Assembly (NCBI GenBank): GCA_937928215.1
Contig: CALFWL010000020.1
Span: forward strand, 1 to 50,517
Origin: an uncultured Pirellulaceae bacterium
Lineage (GTDB): Bacteria > Planctomycetota > Planctomycetia > Pirellulales > Pirellulaceae
Length of the DNA stretch: 50,517 nucleotides
Reading direction: 5' to 3'
A program made the position numbers and the translations under genes. The notes beneath the pieces were generated by a model. That model searched no databases, was not told the DNA's origin, and worked only from the letters and a program-made list of their open reading frames with translations. Of the stretch, positions 25,159-34,943 are shown piece after piece; the stretch's first letter is position 1, and each line of letters starts with the position of its first letter.

Positions 25159-26124
25159 ATGTCCAAGTGGAAATACAACGCAATTGACTTGTATCGGACG
25201 GTGACCAAACCTTTTCGAGGCGTGTCGGTTCGATCGATGAAACGTCGCGGGCAACTGCCAGCGTTCGTGCTGTTTTATCATCGCGTCAGTGACGAAAAAC
25301 TGAACGATTGGACAATGAGCGTCACCAAGTTCACTCAACACATGGAATGGTTGCAGCAAAACTTTGACATCGTTGACCTTGAAGAGTGCCAGCGCCGGAT
25401 TAACAGTGGATTCAACGATCGTCCGACCGTTTCGGTCACCTTTGACGACGGTTATCGAGAAAACGGAGAGTTCGCGATTCCTTACTTGATCGAGCGTCGA
25501 ATTCCAGCGACTTACTTTGTCACGACTGACAATACGCTCAATCAGCGACCGTTCGATCACGATGTTGATCGAAACGAACCATTGTCGACGGACGACGCGG
25601 AAACGCTACGATCCTACGCAAACGGTGGTATCGAAATTGGTGCTCACACTCGAACGCACCCAAGCATGGGTTCGGTGAACTCGCCGGAGGACATTGTCGA
25701 CGAAGTCATCTGGGCAACGCGTGAGCTGGAATCGGTTATCGGAAGATCGATTCGATACTTTGCTTTTCCTTTTGGTCAACATGCGGATTTGAACCCGGTC
25801 GTGTTTCATTTACTCAAAGCGTGCGGCTTTCTGGGCGTGTGCAGCGCGTTCGGCGGATGGAATGAGATCAGTGGTGACGCGTTCCACTTGCAGCGGATTC
25901 ATGGCGACCCCGTGTTCGCCCGTTTCAGCAATGCGTTGACGTTCGACCCTCGGGTGGCAAGCGTCCCTTCATACGACTACTCGATCGATCCCTCGGACGA
26001 AGTTGCCCTTGAGCGATTGCGGCAAACAGTGGAGCTTGCCAAAGCGAAACCGAGTCAACAAGTGGTGCCAAGCATTGAACTTCTCAACAACGTCGCATCG
26101 CCTTCGCAAAGCAGTTTGCCATGA
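25159..26124 (+). CDS. Polysaccharide deacetylase (NodB-homology, CE4)
   Basis: 321 residues. NodB motif 1 is TFDDGYRENG (catalytic base and metal Asp), motif 2 is IGAHTRTHPSM (the two metal His), and a later motif is YFAFPFGQHAD. There is no signal peptide, which fits a cytoplasmic or membrane-associated enzyme acting on a lipid-linked or nascent glycan. It probably removes N-acetyl groups from a sugar. The stop overlaps the next glycosyltransferase start by four bases (ATGA), so the two are translationally coupled. Confidence 0.92.
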   Translation: MSKWKYNAIDLYRTVTKPFRGVSVRSMKRRGQLPAFVLFYHRVSDEKLNDWTMSVTKFTQHMEWLQQNFDIVDLEECQRRINSGFNDRPTVSVTFDDGYRENGEFAIPYLIERRIPATYFVTTDNTLNQRPFDHDVDRNEPLSTDDAETLRSYANGGIEIGAHTRTHPSMGSVNSPEDIVDEVIWATRELESVIGRSIRYFAFPFGQHADLNPVVFHLLKACGFLGVCSAFGGWNEISGDAFHLQRIHGDPVFARFSNALTFDPRVASVPSYDYSIDPSDEVALERLRQTVELAKAKPSQQVVPSIELLNNVASPSQSSLP

Positions 26125-27350
26125 GTGAATCATCAATCGCTAAACACATGAATCAACGTCCCCTGCGAATCCTGTTTTTGATCACCAGCATGCCCGTCGG
26201 TGGAGCAGAAACTCTGTTGGTGAACATGGTCCGACGCATGGACCGTGCTCGCGTCGAGCCACTGCTCGGTTGCATGAAAGAGAAAGGTGTCCTTGGCGAA
26301 GTTCTTGCAAGCGAGATTCCGGTTTTTGATCATCTGATCAATCATAAGTTTGATGTGGGCGTCGTCGGCAGGTTGACAAGCCTGTTCAAGCAAGAACAGA
26401 TTGACGCGGTCATCACTGTTGGGGCTGGCGACAAAATGTTCTGGGGACGATTGGCGGCTCGACGTGCCAAAGTGCCTGTGATTTTGTCCGCTTTGCACTC
26501 GACTGGTTGGCCCGATGGAGTCGGTCGGCTCAATCGCATGCTGACCGGGATTACCGATGGCTTCATTGCTGTGGCCAAAGATCATGCTCGCTACCAAATC
26601 GAGCAAGAGCGTTTTCCGGAGAGCAAGGTTTTTATGATTCCCAACGGAATTGACACCGATCGCTTCCAGTTCAGTGAATCCGGTCGCCGCGTGTGGCGAC
26701 ACCAGTACGGCATTCCGGCCGAATCGCCGGTCGTCGGAATCGTCGCAGCATTGCGATCGGAAAAGAACCACGCCCAATTCATCGCCGCCGCGGCGCGCGT
26801 GCTGCTAGAACGACCTGACGCTCACTTTGTAATTGCTGGAGAAGGCCCTGAACGCGGATTGATCGAGAGCAAAGTGGCTCATCACGAAATTGAGGAACGG
26901 GTTCACCTGCTTGGGTCGGTTGACGATATCCCGAATGTTCTGTCGATGGTCGATGTGTTTGCACTGACCTCGCACAATGAGGCCAGTCCGGTTTCGATTC
27001 TGGAAGCGATGTCGTGCGAGCGGTCAGTTGTGGCTCCGAACGTTGGGTCGATTCATGAGTCTGTGCTGGAAGGCCAAACCGGATTTCTGGTTGATGCTGG
27101 TGATGTCGACGCGACGGCGGATCGTTGGCTGCACCTGATCAACGATGATGGACTGCGGAATCGGATGGGCTCAGACGGCAGGCTGCATGTAATCGCCAAT
27201 GGCTCGTTGGTCAGCATGACCGACGGCTACATGGATCTGGTGGAGGCCATCTATCATCGAAAGCAACGGCGGCCCTCTGATTTTCAGACGGGGATCCCGA
27301 CCGGAGTTGCTGCAACCGCCGCATCGACGGCAGACTTGCCGGTCCGCTGA
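26121..27350 (+). CDS. GT4-family glycosyltransferase
   Basis: 409 residues with a two-domain GT-B fold. N-terminal ITSMPVGGAETLLVNMVRRM is the acceptor-side glycine loop. The donor site contains MIPNGIDTDRF, VGIVAALRSEKNH, FVIAGEGPERG, and the E-x7-E type motif NEASPVSILEAMSCERSVVA. It uses a nucleotide sugar to extend a surface polysaccharide or glycolipid. It is coupled by an ATGA overlap to the deacetylase. The last 30 or so residues are low-complexity (VAATAASTAD) and probably disordered. Confidence 0.93.
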   Translation: MSESSIAKHMNQRPLRILFLITSMPVGGAETLLVNMVRRMDRARVEPLLGCMKEKGVLGEVLASEIPVFDHLINHKFDVGVVGRLTSLFKQEQIDAVITVGAGDKMFWGRLAARRAKVPVILSALHSTGWPDGVGRLNRMLTGITDGFIAVAKDHARYQIEQERFPESKVFMIPNGIDTDRFQFSESGRRVWRHQYGIPAESPVVGIVAALRSEKNHAQFIAAAARVLLERPDAHFVIAGEGPERGLIESKVAHHEIEERVHLLGSVDDIPNVLSMVDVFALTSHNEASPVSILEAMSCERSVVAPNVGSIHESVLEGQTGFLVDAGDVDATADRWLHLINDDGLRNRMGSDGRLHVIANGSLVSMTDGYMDLVEAIYHRKQRRPSDFQTGIPTGVAATAASTADLPVR

Positions 27351-27515
27351 AACTTGGCGTCACGTGTTGCGTCGAGTTCCCCAAGGCGGCTTAGCCGCAA
27401 CCAGTTACCAAATGAAAATGACCATTGTTCGATCTTACGCGAGCAAGATGAAATTCCATCTGGTAATCGGTGACTGGTTACCAAGCGAGTCCTTCATCCA
27501 TCGACAAACCTGAAA

Positions 27516-27544
27516 TTGGGAATCATCTTCAGAACGATTCCCAA
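27516..27544. terminator. Possible bidirectional hairpin between convergent genes
   Basis: TTGGGAATC and GATTCCCAA are perfect 9-bp arms with an 11-base loop, placed between the GT4 gene and the fucosidase gene, which converge here. No proper T-run follows, so it is a weak terminator candidate. The rest of 27351-27629 holds nothing else I can support. Confidence 0.35.
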
Positions 27545-27629
27545 GTCACCGGCATTCTATGGGTTCCCATCTCGGTTTCGTGCGATCAGCGATTCAAAGC
27601 GCAAGCAACGCACGACCCCTGATTGATGC

Positions 27630-29132
27630 TCAGGGCGTTTCCACCTGGCTGATCTTGAACGTCCAGGCGTGATGACATGGCAGCTTGGACGGATTGAGTC
27701 TTGGAAGGGTGATCACGATGTTGCTCCCTTCCTGCTTCCAGTTCAATGTCTCGTCGCGACCGAGCATCGTGATCTGAGCACCAGTTGAGGCCGTTACCCC
27801 TTTGACAACCAGTTGCTCATCGGGCAACGCCGCACAGATGCAATAGAGTGTTTTGCCCTTGCGAGTGAAGAAAATCTCTTTGGCAGCCGCACCCTCTGGC
27901 GGGTTCAGCGTGAGCTTCATCACATCGTAACCATATCGTTTTTTCGAGCTGGTTTGTTTCTCACCTTCGCTCCACTGACACGTACTCGTCCAAGTCTGCG
28001 TGCCGTAAATCGCTTCACCATTGATGTCCAGCCAGTCACCAATTTCCAACAGCCGTTCTTGCATGATCACCGGAATGCGACCGTCGGCGGTGGGCCCGAT
28101 ATCCAATAGAAAGTTGCCGCCTCGACTGACAATGTCGACCAGCATATAGATCAGCTTCTGGGTGGAGTTGTAGTCTTCGTAGTTTTCGGTTTTGCTGAAT
28201 CCGAAGGAATACGCCATGCCTCGATTTTCTTCCCACGCATGATCGGCGTTTGGGAAGCCGGCTCCGTACTCGGTCGTGTAGTAATCACCGTGCTGGTGAC
28301 GTTTCTTCCCGTTCCAACGATCGTTGAGGACGATTTCGTCACGGCTGGGAGCTTCATTGTAGATCCACGATAGAAGCTCTTCACTGCGCCAAACTTTGTC
28401 CGGATAGTCCCACTCACCGTCAGAGAACAAAACGGCTGGAGCGTACTTGGTTACGATGTCCTTCACTTGAGGCAGCATCACGTTCTTCACGTACAGATTC
28501 GCATCGGCGACATACAACGGGTTGTACCACTCGTACAGCGAGTAATAGAGCCCCATCTTGACGTCGGTTTTTCTGACGGCGTCCGTCAGTTCACCGACTA
28601 GGTCACGGCGAGGCCCCGTCGTGACGCTATTCCACGGCCGTCCCCAAGACTCATCGGCTTCCTTGCTGGGCCACAGGCAGTAGCCATCGTGATGTTTCGA
28701 AGTAAGCACAACGTACTTGGCACCGGACTCCTTGAAAATGCCGGCCCATTGATCTGCGTCGAACATGTTGCAGTTAAACATCGGAACGAAATCGGGGTAG
28801 GTAAAACCTTCGCCATAGTTTTTCAGGTGATACTCGACCGTTTCTGCGTGGCCGTGTGAGGCTCGTTTGGGTTCAACGAGGTTGCGCCAGTACCACTCAG
28901 AATATTGCCCTACTTTCGAGAACGCCGGAACGGAGTACGGGCCCCAGTGGATGAAAATTCCAAACTTCGCATCTCTCCACCATTGTGGTGTTTCGCGTTG
29001 GTCGATGGAGTCCCAAGTTGGCTCGAACTTGCGATTGCTGGTCCCTCCTTGCTGAGCGACGGATGCTTCACCAGCAACAAACACGATTGCCAGACAGGTC
29101 AGCAAGGTTAGAAAAAACATACGAAACGACAT
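27630..29132 (-). CDS. Exported alpha-L-fucosidase (GH29)
   Basis: 500-residue glycoside hydrolase releasing L-fucose from glycans by a retaining mechanism. The signal peptide is FFLTLLTCLAIVFVAGEASVA, cleaved near AQQ. GH29 core motifs are FGIFIHWGPYSVPAF, VVLTSKHHDGYCLWPS (His-His active-site floor) and the nucleophile region VLFSDGEWDYPD with Asp238. The C-terminal part is a small beta-sandwich. The ATG at 29132 has AGGAC just upstream. It stands alone but fits the RhaT-type uptake and sugar-oxidation operon at 2-10 kb if L-fucose is one of that pathway's substrates. It may act on fucoidan oligosaccharides. Confidence 0.93.
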   Translation of the reverse strand: MSFRMFFLTLLTCLAIVFVAGEASVAQQGGTSNRKFEPTWDSIDQRETPQWWRDAKFGIFIHWGPYSVPAFSKVGQYSEWYWRNLVEPKRASHGHAETVEYHLKNYGEGFTYPDFVPMFNCNMFDADQWAGIFKESGAKYVVLTSKHHDGYCLWPSKEADESWGRPWNSVTTGPRRDLVGELTDAVRKTDVKMGLYYSLYEWYNPLYVADANLYVKNVMLPQVKDIVTKYAPAVLFSDGEWDYPDKVWRSEELLSWIYNEAPSRDEIVLNDRWNGKKRHQHGDYYTTEYGAGFPNADHAWEENRGMAYSFGFSKTENYEDYNSTQKLIYMLVDIVSRGGNFLLDIGPTADGRIPVIMQERLLEIGDWLDINGEAIYGTQTWTSTCQWSEGEKQTSSKKRYGYDVMKLTLNPPEGAAAKEIFFTRKGKTLYCICAALPDEQLVVKGVTASTGAQITMLGRDETLNWKQEGSNIVITLPRLNPSKLPCHHAWTFKISQVETP

Positions 29133-29292
29133 AATGTCCTGCTTTCAAAGTTCAAGGTGTAAAGTTCTCCAGTTGAGTATCTGAAATCAACTGGCCTAGT
29201 GCAAGCAGCGTAGTTTCTGGGGCATGGGCCAGTCTCCAGAGGTCTGCAAATGGCGGCGTTGACGGAGTTAGCCGAGTCGACTCAATCAACCA

Positions 29293-32200
29293 TCAGATCG
29301 ACGACAGGTCAGTCGAGCTGGTGAATCGATTCTCCATCTCGTCGTCGATACTCTCGGTGGAATCGTCGTGATGCGAGGCCTTGGGGAACCTGAATTCATC
29401 GACTTCAAACATCCGATCCAACGCTTGGAACGATGCGATTGGTTGGGAGGCCGTCAGCGATGTTCGTTTGCGTTCACTACTGCGGGCCTCAGGAACTTTC
29501 GTCCCGTCAGACGTTTTTGCAAAGACTGCACTGTCCTGAATCAAAATGGGCGTCTGAAATTCTAGCTGAGCGTTGCCCTCTGCGACCAAACGGGCCTTGG
29601 GTGGGCTAACCATCGGCGAATGGCTTGCAACCATTGTCACGCTGGTGAACGATTGACTGGCGGGCGGATTGGCGAACGTAAACACCGCGTTCTTGGCAGT
29701 TGGAATGATGGAACGTCCAAGGTTTGCCACCAAGCGAAACGCGTCGCCCAGAACGTCGACATCATCGTCACCATCAAAATCACCGTCGGCCCAGCTGGCG
29801 TCTTCGGTGATTCCAAGGTTGGAAACCAATTGGAATCCATCACCCAAAACATCGACTCGTCCGTCCAGGTTCGCGTCGCCGGCAAGCGCGATGTGAATTT
29901 CTTGTACGTAACCGGCCGCCATGTTAACGGCCGAATCGGCACCCGACACTTCACTTGGCAAAATGGTCAGCTGATAAAAACCCGCTGGCAGAGTAGTCGA
30001 AAAATCCCAGATGGCGGTACGAAGGGCTGACGAGTAATTGAACGAGGCAGATGAAACATCGACCAAAGTGCCACCGGTCGTCAGATTTCGAACCTCAAGC
30101 GCGCCCGGCGAAATTGTCACGTCGGTATCAAACGAAAAAGAAACCGATTCTATCAAGTCGGGTCGGATCAACACTCCGCCCCCGTCGCGCACCATCGATG
30201 TCACTTGTGGCGCGGCCACGATCAGGGAAACGGAGCCCAGGGTCGGAGCATTTGCGGCCCAGTTGTTCGCTGAATTGCCGGTCATATTTTCCGCGATTCG
30301 TTGCAGTGACTGGCCATTTCCATCGGCATCGGCCCATGGTGCACGATCATCGTAGAGCACTTCGTCAGCGGTCACGTGAGGAATGGCGGTGAGATCACTC
30401 GGGTCCGGCGTATCGGGCTGCTGAAGTTCAATTCGTGCGAAGCTGTTGGAAAGCGAACCGTCGTAACCTCCCACCAGCGTCACACCGAGGCCGATCCCGT
30501 GACGGTTGCGGAACAGAGCGAGTCGATCGGAATTTTCAGCAGCTTCCGGATTGAATCGTAAAACCAAGATAGTGGTTCCTGCGGCAATGCTGATACTTTC
30601 AAAATCGTAATCGACGCCGCCACGCAGCCGCCAATCCTGCAATGAAGCGGTTGCAGAAGTCGGGTTGTGAATTTCCACAAACTCAAAATCACTCGCTGTC
30701 ACGTTCGCGTCGATGGCCAGTTCGGCGGCCGTCGGGCCGGTAGGGTGGTAGTGAACCTCTGTGATCAACAGCGGCCCTACTCGTTCGGCGGAATTTGCCG
30801 TCCCCGGAGTTGCGGTTAATAGAGGGCTCAGTCGTCCACCTTGCACAGGCGCGGGGCCAACGGATTCACCGTTAAAGGTTGCTCCAAACGCCACGGCGTC
30901 AATAAAAGTTGTCTGCCCCCCAAGTGTTGAGGTCAACCAGACCTGATCTCCCTCGCTGGACAACGCGAAATCACCCGGGCCGGGTGTCAGCGGAGTCGGA
31001 TTGAAATCACTCTCGTCGAACACCACGTAACCGCCTGTCGCGATGACCGTTGGAGATGGAATCTGGAACTTTTGGAGGTTAGCTTTCGAATCACTCAGAT
31101 ACCAGCCGCCGATATCAATCGCGTTGGAGCCTCGATTGTGCAATTCGATAAAATCAACCTGAGGTTCGTCGGTGTGAGCTAACACCTCGCTAATCACAAC
31201 ATTTGCGTTGGCGGAATCAGGCCCTGCGGTTGGCGTGCCTTCACGGTAGGATCCTCGCCACGAATAAAATTTGTCCAACAGGTCGACAGGAGTATTGGCT
31301 TCGTCCACCAACTGTAACGTTCCGCCTGCTCCGTCCGCGACGGGCGACCACGGATCGGAATCACCGTACGTGAACTCCAAAATTCGTTCACCGCCAAAGT
31401 CATCGACCCGGATTGTCTCGCCGCGATTGCTCAAACTGCCCTCGTAGGTCCCCAAGATCAACGACGAATCGACATCCGGATAGGCCGCGTTGAAAGCCGC
31501 CACGTCTTTAACGACAACGATACGAGAGCCTGCGGGCAGAATCGTACCGGAAGGAAATTCAAACGGAGTGCTTGGTCCTTCTGAGATTGTCACCCCGGCA
31601 AGGTTGAGTGACGTCGCATTTGGGCCGTTGCTGATGTTGGTGAATTCGATGAACTCGGCATTGCCAGCTGGATCGGTTGGGTTGTAATTGAATTCCGTGA
31701 TTCGCAGAAACTGTTGATTGTCGCTGGGGCCCTCTGCCGGAGTCGTCAGGGTGTCGATGGTTGCACCACTTGTGGCAACCAAGTTCACGACATCGCCGTC
31801 GCTGGAAAGTTGCCCCGAGTAGTTCCCTTGAATGAACCGTTGTTGCCCGCCACGGGGAGCTGTCGTACGATTTTTGAAGGCAGCAATATCAGCCACAACG
31901 TACAAACTGCCTCCTGCGGGAATGACCGTGCCACCGTGAAAGGTGTGTTCGATTCCACCGGTGAGCCGCCAACCTGAAATATCGATCGCCGTATTGTTAT
32001 TATTGCGCAGACGGATGTACTCCTCGCTTTGCAACCCTGATGTAGGACTCGCGTCATAGTCGTCGGTGTCAAACGTGATCGCTGGATTCAACGGCTGTGA
32101 ATCGGGAACGAAGCCTTGATTGCCAACGTGGTTACGCTGCGCCAACAAATAGACGTCTCGCAACTGATCGATGGCTTGCCCCGGATTGAACGGGTAAGCG

Positions 32201-34701
32201 GCCGCGAATTGAGGGTTGATCCCCCATTCTGCAAGATCTTCAACGGCGGCCTCGTCGGTCAGGCCGCCTAGTTCAGTGATTTTCTGATACAGATAGCTTT
32301 GCGAAACCGGTGTTCCGGGTGCGCCGAACAGTTGGTCTGTCAACGTCCGCAGTCGCCGGTTGTACATTTCGCGCATTGTGCTGTCAGAGAACATGCGCTG
32401 AAACAAGTCGTTCCAGCCAGCGGTGAGCGTTTGGTTCCTTACCAGACTGTTGTCAAAGTAACGTTGGGGCAGATTGCCATTCCATTTGTGGCCAAATGAC
32501 AGATCTTGATCCCATGGCAGCGGATTCCACAGCCCGGTCCCGTCACTATCACGATACCAGTACATGTTCTTGTGGCCAAAGTCATGGCTGGCAATCAAAT
32601 TCTGAACTGCCAAGTAGTTGATCGTTTTGGCGATATCCAGATTGTCAAAACGCCAGGTGGCTGCCGCAGTTCCCGACAGCGCCCGCCCGTTGACGACGTT
32701 CTGAAAATCACTGAAGCTTTCGTACTCGCGAGACTTTTTCTCGACCCGGTTGGAGACACTATTAAGCGGGCTGTTGACCTTGTACAACGCGCCGTTGGGG
32801 TCAAGCCCAGTTCGCGACAGGTATTCTTCGTCTCCTTCTTCGACAATATCATACAGCCCGTAATAATCTCCGTTGCGATAGACAACCACAGGAAACGCAT
32901 GGAGACTTTCAATCCCGGCTTGAGCGAACGTGTCGTACGCAAGACCGTTTCGAATCTTTGTTTGGTCCGCAAAATTCGTCAGCAAGTTAAAATCACTCGC
33001 CTTGCCAATGATGTCGCCTAGGTCGAACTTTTGGCCTGAGTTCGCATCAAAGTCAAATGATTTTTTGGGGAAATCCGGACCACGAGTCGACTGGCCATGA
33101 GCATCCGCGCGGATGTTGTCGTAGAACTTGCCATTGAAAAACAGCGAACCTCTCGCGCCCGCATCAGTACTGGCGCCCGCGGTGTTTTCGACAAACCATT
33201 GAAATACGGGCAGTTCACTTACGATCGCTGGATCAGCGACGACCGTGCCGAAATACTCGGGCGAGTTCAACGGGTCGAGAAACCGAGGCTCGCGCGACAG
33301 GTTGCCGTCAACGTCGGCAACCGAAACGTACCACCGCAGCAGTTCGCCTGCCGCAAGAGCGGAACCGGGAATCGTTGCAGTGTAGATCCCGTCGCCCGCA
33401 ACCAAGTCGCTTCCCAAGCCTGCGTCATTCATCGGCAGCGTCGCCTCGGCACCGAATATGACGCGATAATGCAGCCGCGCACTGAACGAATCGACCGGTC
33501 GATCGAACTCAGAAATCTCAGCCGTCACCGCAAACGCTTGGCCTGCCGCAGCGGGCGTCGCAGACGGCGTTACGTTGTCGAATTCAGGCCCCAGCGTAAC
33601 GGGGGCGGAATTCGCTTGGCCCGGAGTCGGAGTCCGAAGATAAGTCGCAGGACCACCAATCGAATTTGACACAAGCGTTGGAACTAGCAACATGTCACTG
33701 CTGTTGGGGCGATTGAGTGAATGAATCGCAAGGGTGTTCGTGCCATCGACCAACAGATTCAAAAAGTCACCCTCAGATCCAGTACCGCCATCCAATCCAA
33801 ACGAGACGGCCCGGAGTGCATCGCTATCGTTGTGTGCTTGTGTCGCAGATGAATTCCACGCAAGCGACGCAGGAGCATTCTCTGAAAATAGAAACGTCCC
33901 ATTCAGATAAACCGCGAATCCATCGTCGTAGTTCAACAACAGAGTCAGATCATCAATCGAACTGGCGTCTTCGATTTCAAATTCCGTTCGCAGGTAAACG
34001 CTGGTGATCGACCTTCCGGCAGGGTCCAGATCTGTCTCAAATTCTCCCAGAAAGTTGATGTTGTCTCCCGGTGAATTTTCGTAGCCGACAGCGGCCCGCC
34101 CTGTCGAGAAACCATTCGCCGTTGCGTTGAATCCGTTTGCGGTCCACGTCGTCCCAAGGCTTCCTTTGGAAGGGACAAGGTACTGCGCTGTGCTTTGCCC
34201 GTTGACGAGGCTGCCGCCAACCCTGCCATAAGAAACGTCTGTAACTTGTGGAGGGTAATCGGTAGACGCAGACCCAATTTCAGAAATGAGACTTCCATCT
34301 GGATCGTACAGACCAACGTACTCACCGCCAGCAGACAGTTTGAAATTAGTGTGATGAAATCCCAGCGGATCAATCTCGTTGCGTGAGGAAGCGAAGACAA
34401 CCAAGTGCTCGCCTGGCTGCAACAAGGTCGACTGAGTGAAAGTCCACTGCGTTGGATCCAAAGCGTTATCGGTCAAATGGTAGCCGGCCAGATCGATCGG
34501 AGCGTCTCCAACATTGCCAAGCTCAATCCAATCACTGCTGCTGCCGTAACCATCATCCAAAGTGATAGCGTTGGAAGCCATCAGTTCTGAGATGATGGGG
34601 CTGGCAGCCAGCAATTGACGTGCTTCGAGTGCGGCGTACTCCAACCCGCACCGCCGAGTTTTTGTTCCAGATGGACGACGTGGGTTGTGGCTGGATGGCA
34701 T
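29293..34701 (-). CDS. Large secreted lamin-tail/CotH/dockerin-like surface protein
   Basis: About 1,800 residues. The planctomycete secretion-linked motif appears near the N-terminus as LEYAALEARQLLAAS. Several lamin-tail domains follow (ISELMASNAITLDDGYGSSS, ITEFNYNPTDPAGNAEFIEF, ISEVLAHTDEPQVDFIELHN, ITEVHYHPTGPTAAEL). A CotH kinase-like domain lies at about residues 500-770, with NPLPWDQDLSFGHKW near its end. The C-terminal region has two dockerin/EF-hand-like repeats (GDANLDGRVDVLGDGFQLV, GDFDGDDDVDVLGDAFRLV) and a charged tail. The ATG at 34701 is preferred; the track start at 34794 is a TTG. It is probably exported and held at the surface. The role of CotH domains in such proteins is unknown. 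Confidence 0.85.
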   Translation of the reverse strand: MPSSHNPRRPSGTKTRRCGLEYAALEARQLLAASPIISELMASNAITLDDGYGSSSDWIELGNVGDAPIDLAGYHLTDNALDPTQWTFTQSTLLQPGEHLVVFASSRNEIDPLGFHHTNFKLSAGGEYVGLYDPDGSLISEIGSASTDYPPQVTDVSYGRVGGSLVNGQSTAQYLVPSKGSLGTTWTANGFNATANGFSTGRAAVGYENSPGDNINFLGEFETDLDPAGRSITSVYLRTEFEIEDASSIDDLTLLLNYDDGFAVYLNGTFLFSENAPASLAWNSSATQAHNDSDALRAVSFGLDGGTGSEGDFLNLLVDGTNTLAIHSLNRPNSSDMLLVPTLVSNSIGGPATYLRTPTPGQANSAPVTLGPEFDNVTPSATPAAAGQAFAVTAEISEFDRPVDSFSARLHYRVIFGAEATLPMNDAGLGSDLVAGDGIYTATIPGSALAAGELLRWYVSVADVDGNLSREPRFLDPLNSPEYFGTVVADPAIVSELPVFQWFVENTAGASTDAGARGSLFFNGKFYDNIRADAHGQSTRGPDFPKKSFDFDANSGQKFDLGDIIGKASDFNLLTNFADQTKIRNGLAYDTFAQAGIESLHAFPVVVYRNGDYYGLYDIVEEGDEEYLSRTGLDPNGALYKVNSPLNSVSNRVEKKSREYESFSDFQNVVNGRALSGTAAATWRFDNLDIAKTINYLAVQNLIASHDFGHKNMYWYRDSDGTGLWNPLPWDQDLSFGHKWNGNLPQRYFDNSLVRNQTLTAGWNDLFQRMFSDSTMREMYNRRLRTLTDQLFGAPGTPVSQSYLYQKITELGGLTDEAAVEDLAEWGINPQFAAAYPFNPGQAIDQLRDVYLLAQRNHVGNQGFVPDSQPLNPAITFDTDDYDASPTSGLQSEEYIRLRNNNNTAIDISGWRLTGGIEHTFHGGTVIPAGGSLYVVADIAAFKNRTTAPRGGQQRFIQGNYSGQLSSDGDVVNLVATSGATIDTLTTPAEGPSDNQQFLRITEFNYNPTDPAGNAEFIEFTNISNGPNATSLNLAGVTISEGPSTPFEFPSGTILPAGSRIVVVKDVAAFNAAYPDVDSSLILGTYEGSLSNRGETIRVDDFGGERILEFTYGDSDPWSPVADGAGGTLQLVDEANTPVDLLDKFYSWRGSYREGTPTAGPDSANANVVISEVLAHTDEPQVDFIELHNRGSNAIDIGGWYLSDSKANLQKFQIPSPTVIATGGYVVFDESDFNPTPLTPGPGDFALSSEGDQVWLTSTLGGQTTFIDAVAFGATFNGESVGPAPVQGGRLSPLLTATPGTANSAERVGPLLITEVHYHPTGPTAAELAIDANVTASDFEFVEIHNPTSATASLQDWRLRGGVDYDFESISIAAGTTILVLRFNPEAAENSDRLALFRNRHGIGLGVTLVGGYDGSLSNSFARIELQQPDTPDPSDLTAIPHVTADEVLYDDRAPWADADGNGQSLQRIAENMTGNSANNWAANAPTLGSVSLIVAAPQVTSMVRDGGGVLIRPDLIESVSFSFDTDVTISPGALEVRNLTTGGTLVDVSSASFNYSSALRTAIWDFSTTLPAGFYQLTILPSEVSGADSAVNMAAGYVQEIHIALAGDANLDGRVDVLGDGFQLVSNLGITEDASWADGDFDGDDDVDVLGDAFRLVANLGRSIIPTAKNAVFTFANPPASQSFTSVTMVASHSPMVSPPKARLVAEGNAQLEFQTPILIQDSAVFAKTSDGTKVPEARSSERKRTSLTASQPIASFQALDRMFEVDEFRFPKASHHDDSTESIDDEMENRFTSSTDLSSI

Positions 34702-34815
34702 TTCAGAATCCCAAATCGACTGTTGTTTTCGCAACGGACAGAATTTCAAAAGTTGGCGGCAAGGCGCTGCATCGAACGTGTTGCTGGTGGGCAACGGTGG
34801 AAGCGGATACGGTCA

Positions 34816-34842
34816 CTGACCGAGTAGACGGAGGCCGGTCAG
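34816..34842. repeat. Inverted repeat upstream of the lamin-tail gene
   Basis: CTGACCG and CGGTCAG form 7-bp arms around 13 bases, about 115 bases ahead of the lamin-tail protein start and 102 bases after the kinase stop. It may be a regulator site or a mild hairpin. No T-run is present. Confidence 0.3.
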
Positions 34843-34943
34843 AGACCTTCATTGTCGTGTAATAAGGCCGGTTAGACAATCCAGAACGGCGCATCGAACC
34901 TTGAAATCGATGGATATTTGCGTGAAAGCAAAATCGATGCGGC

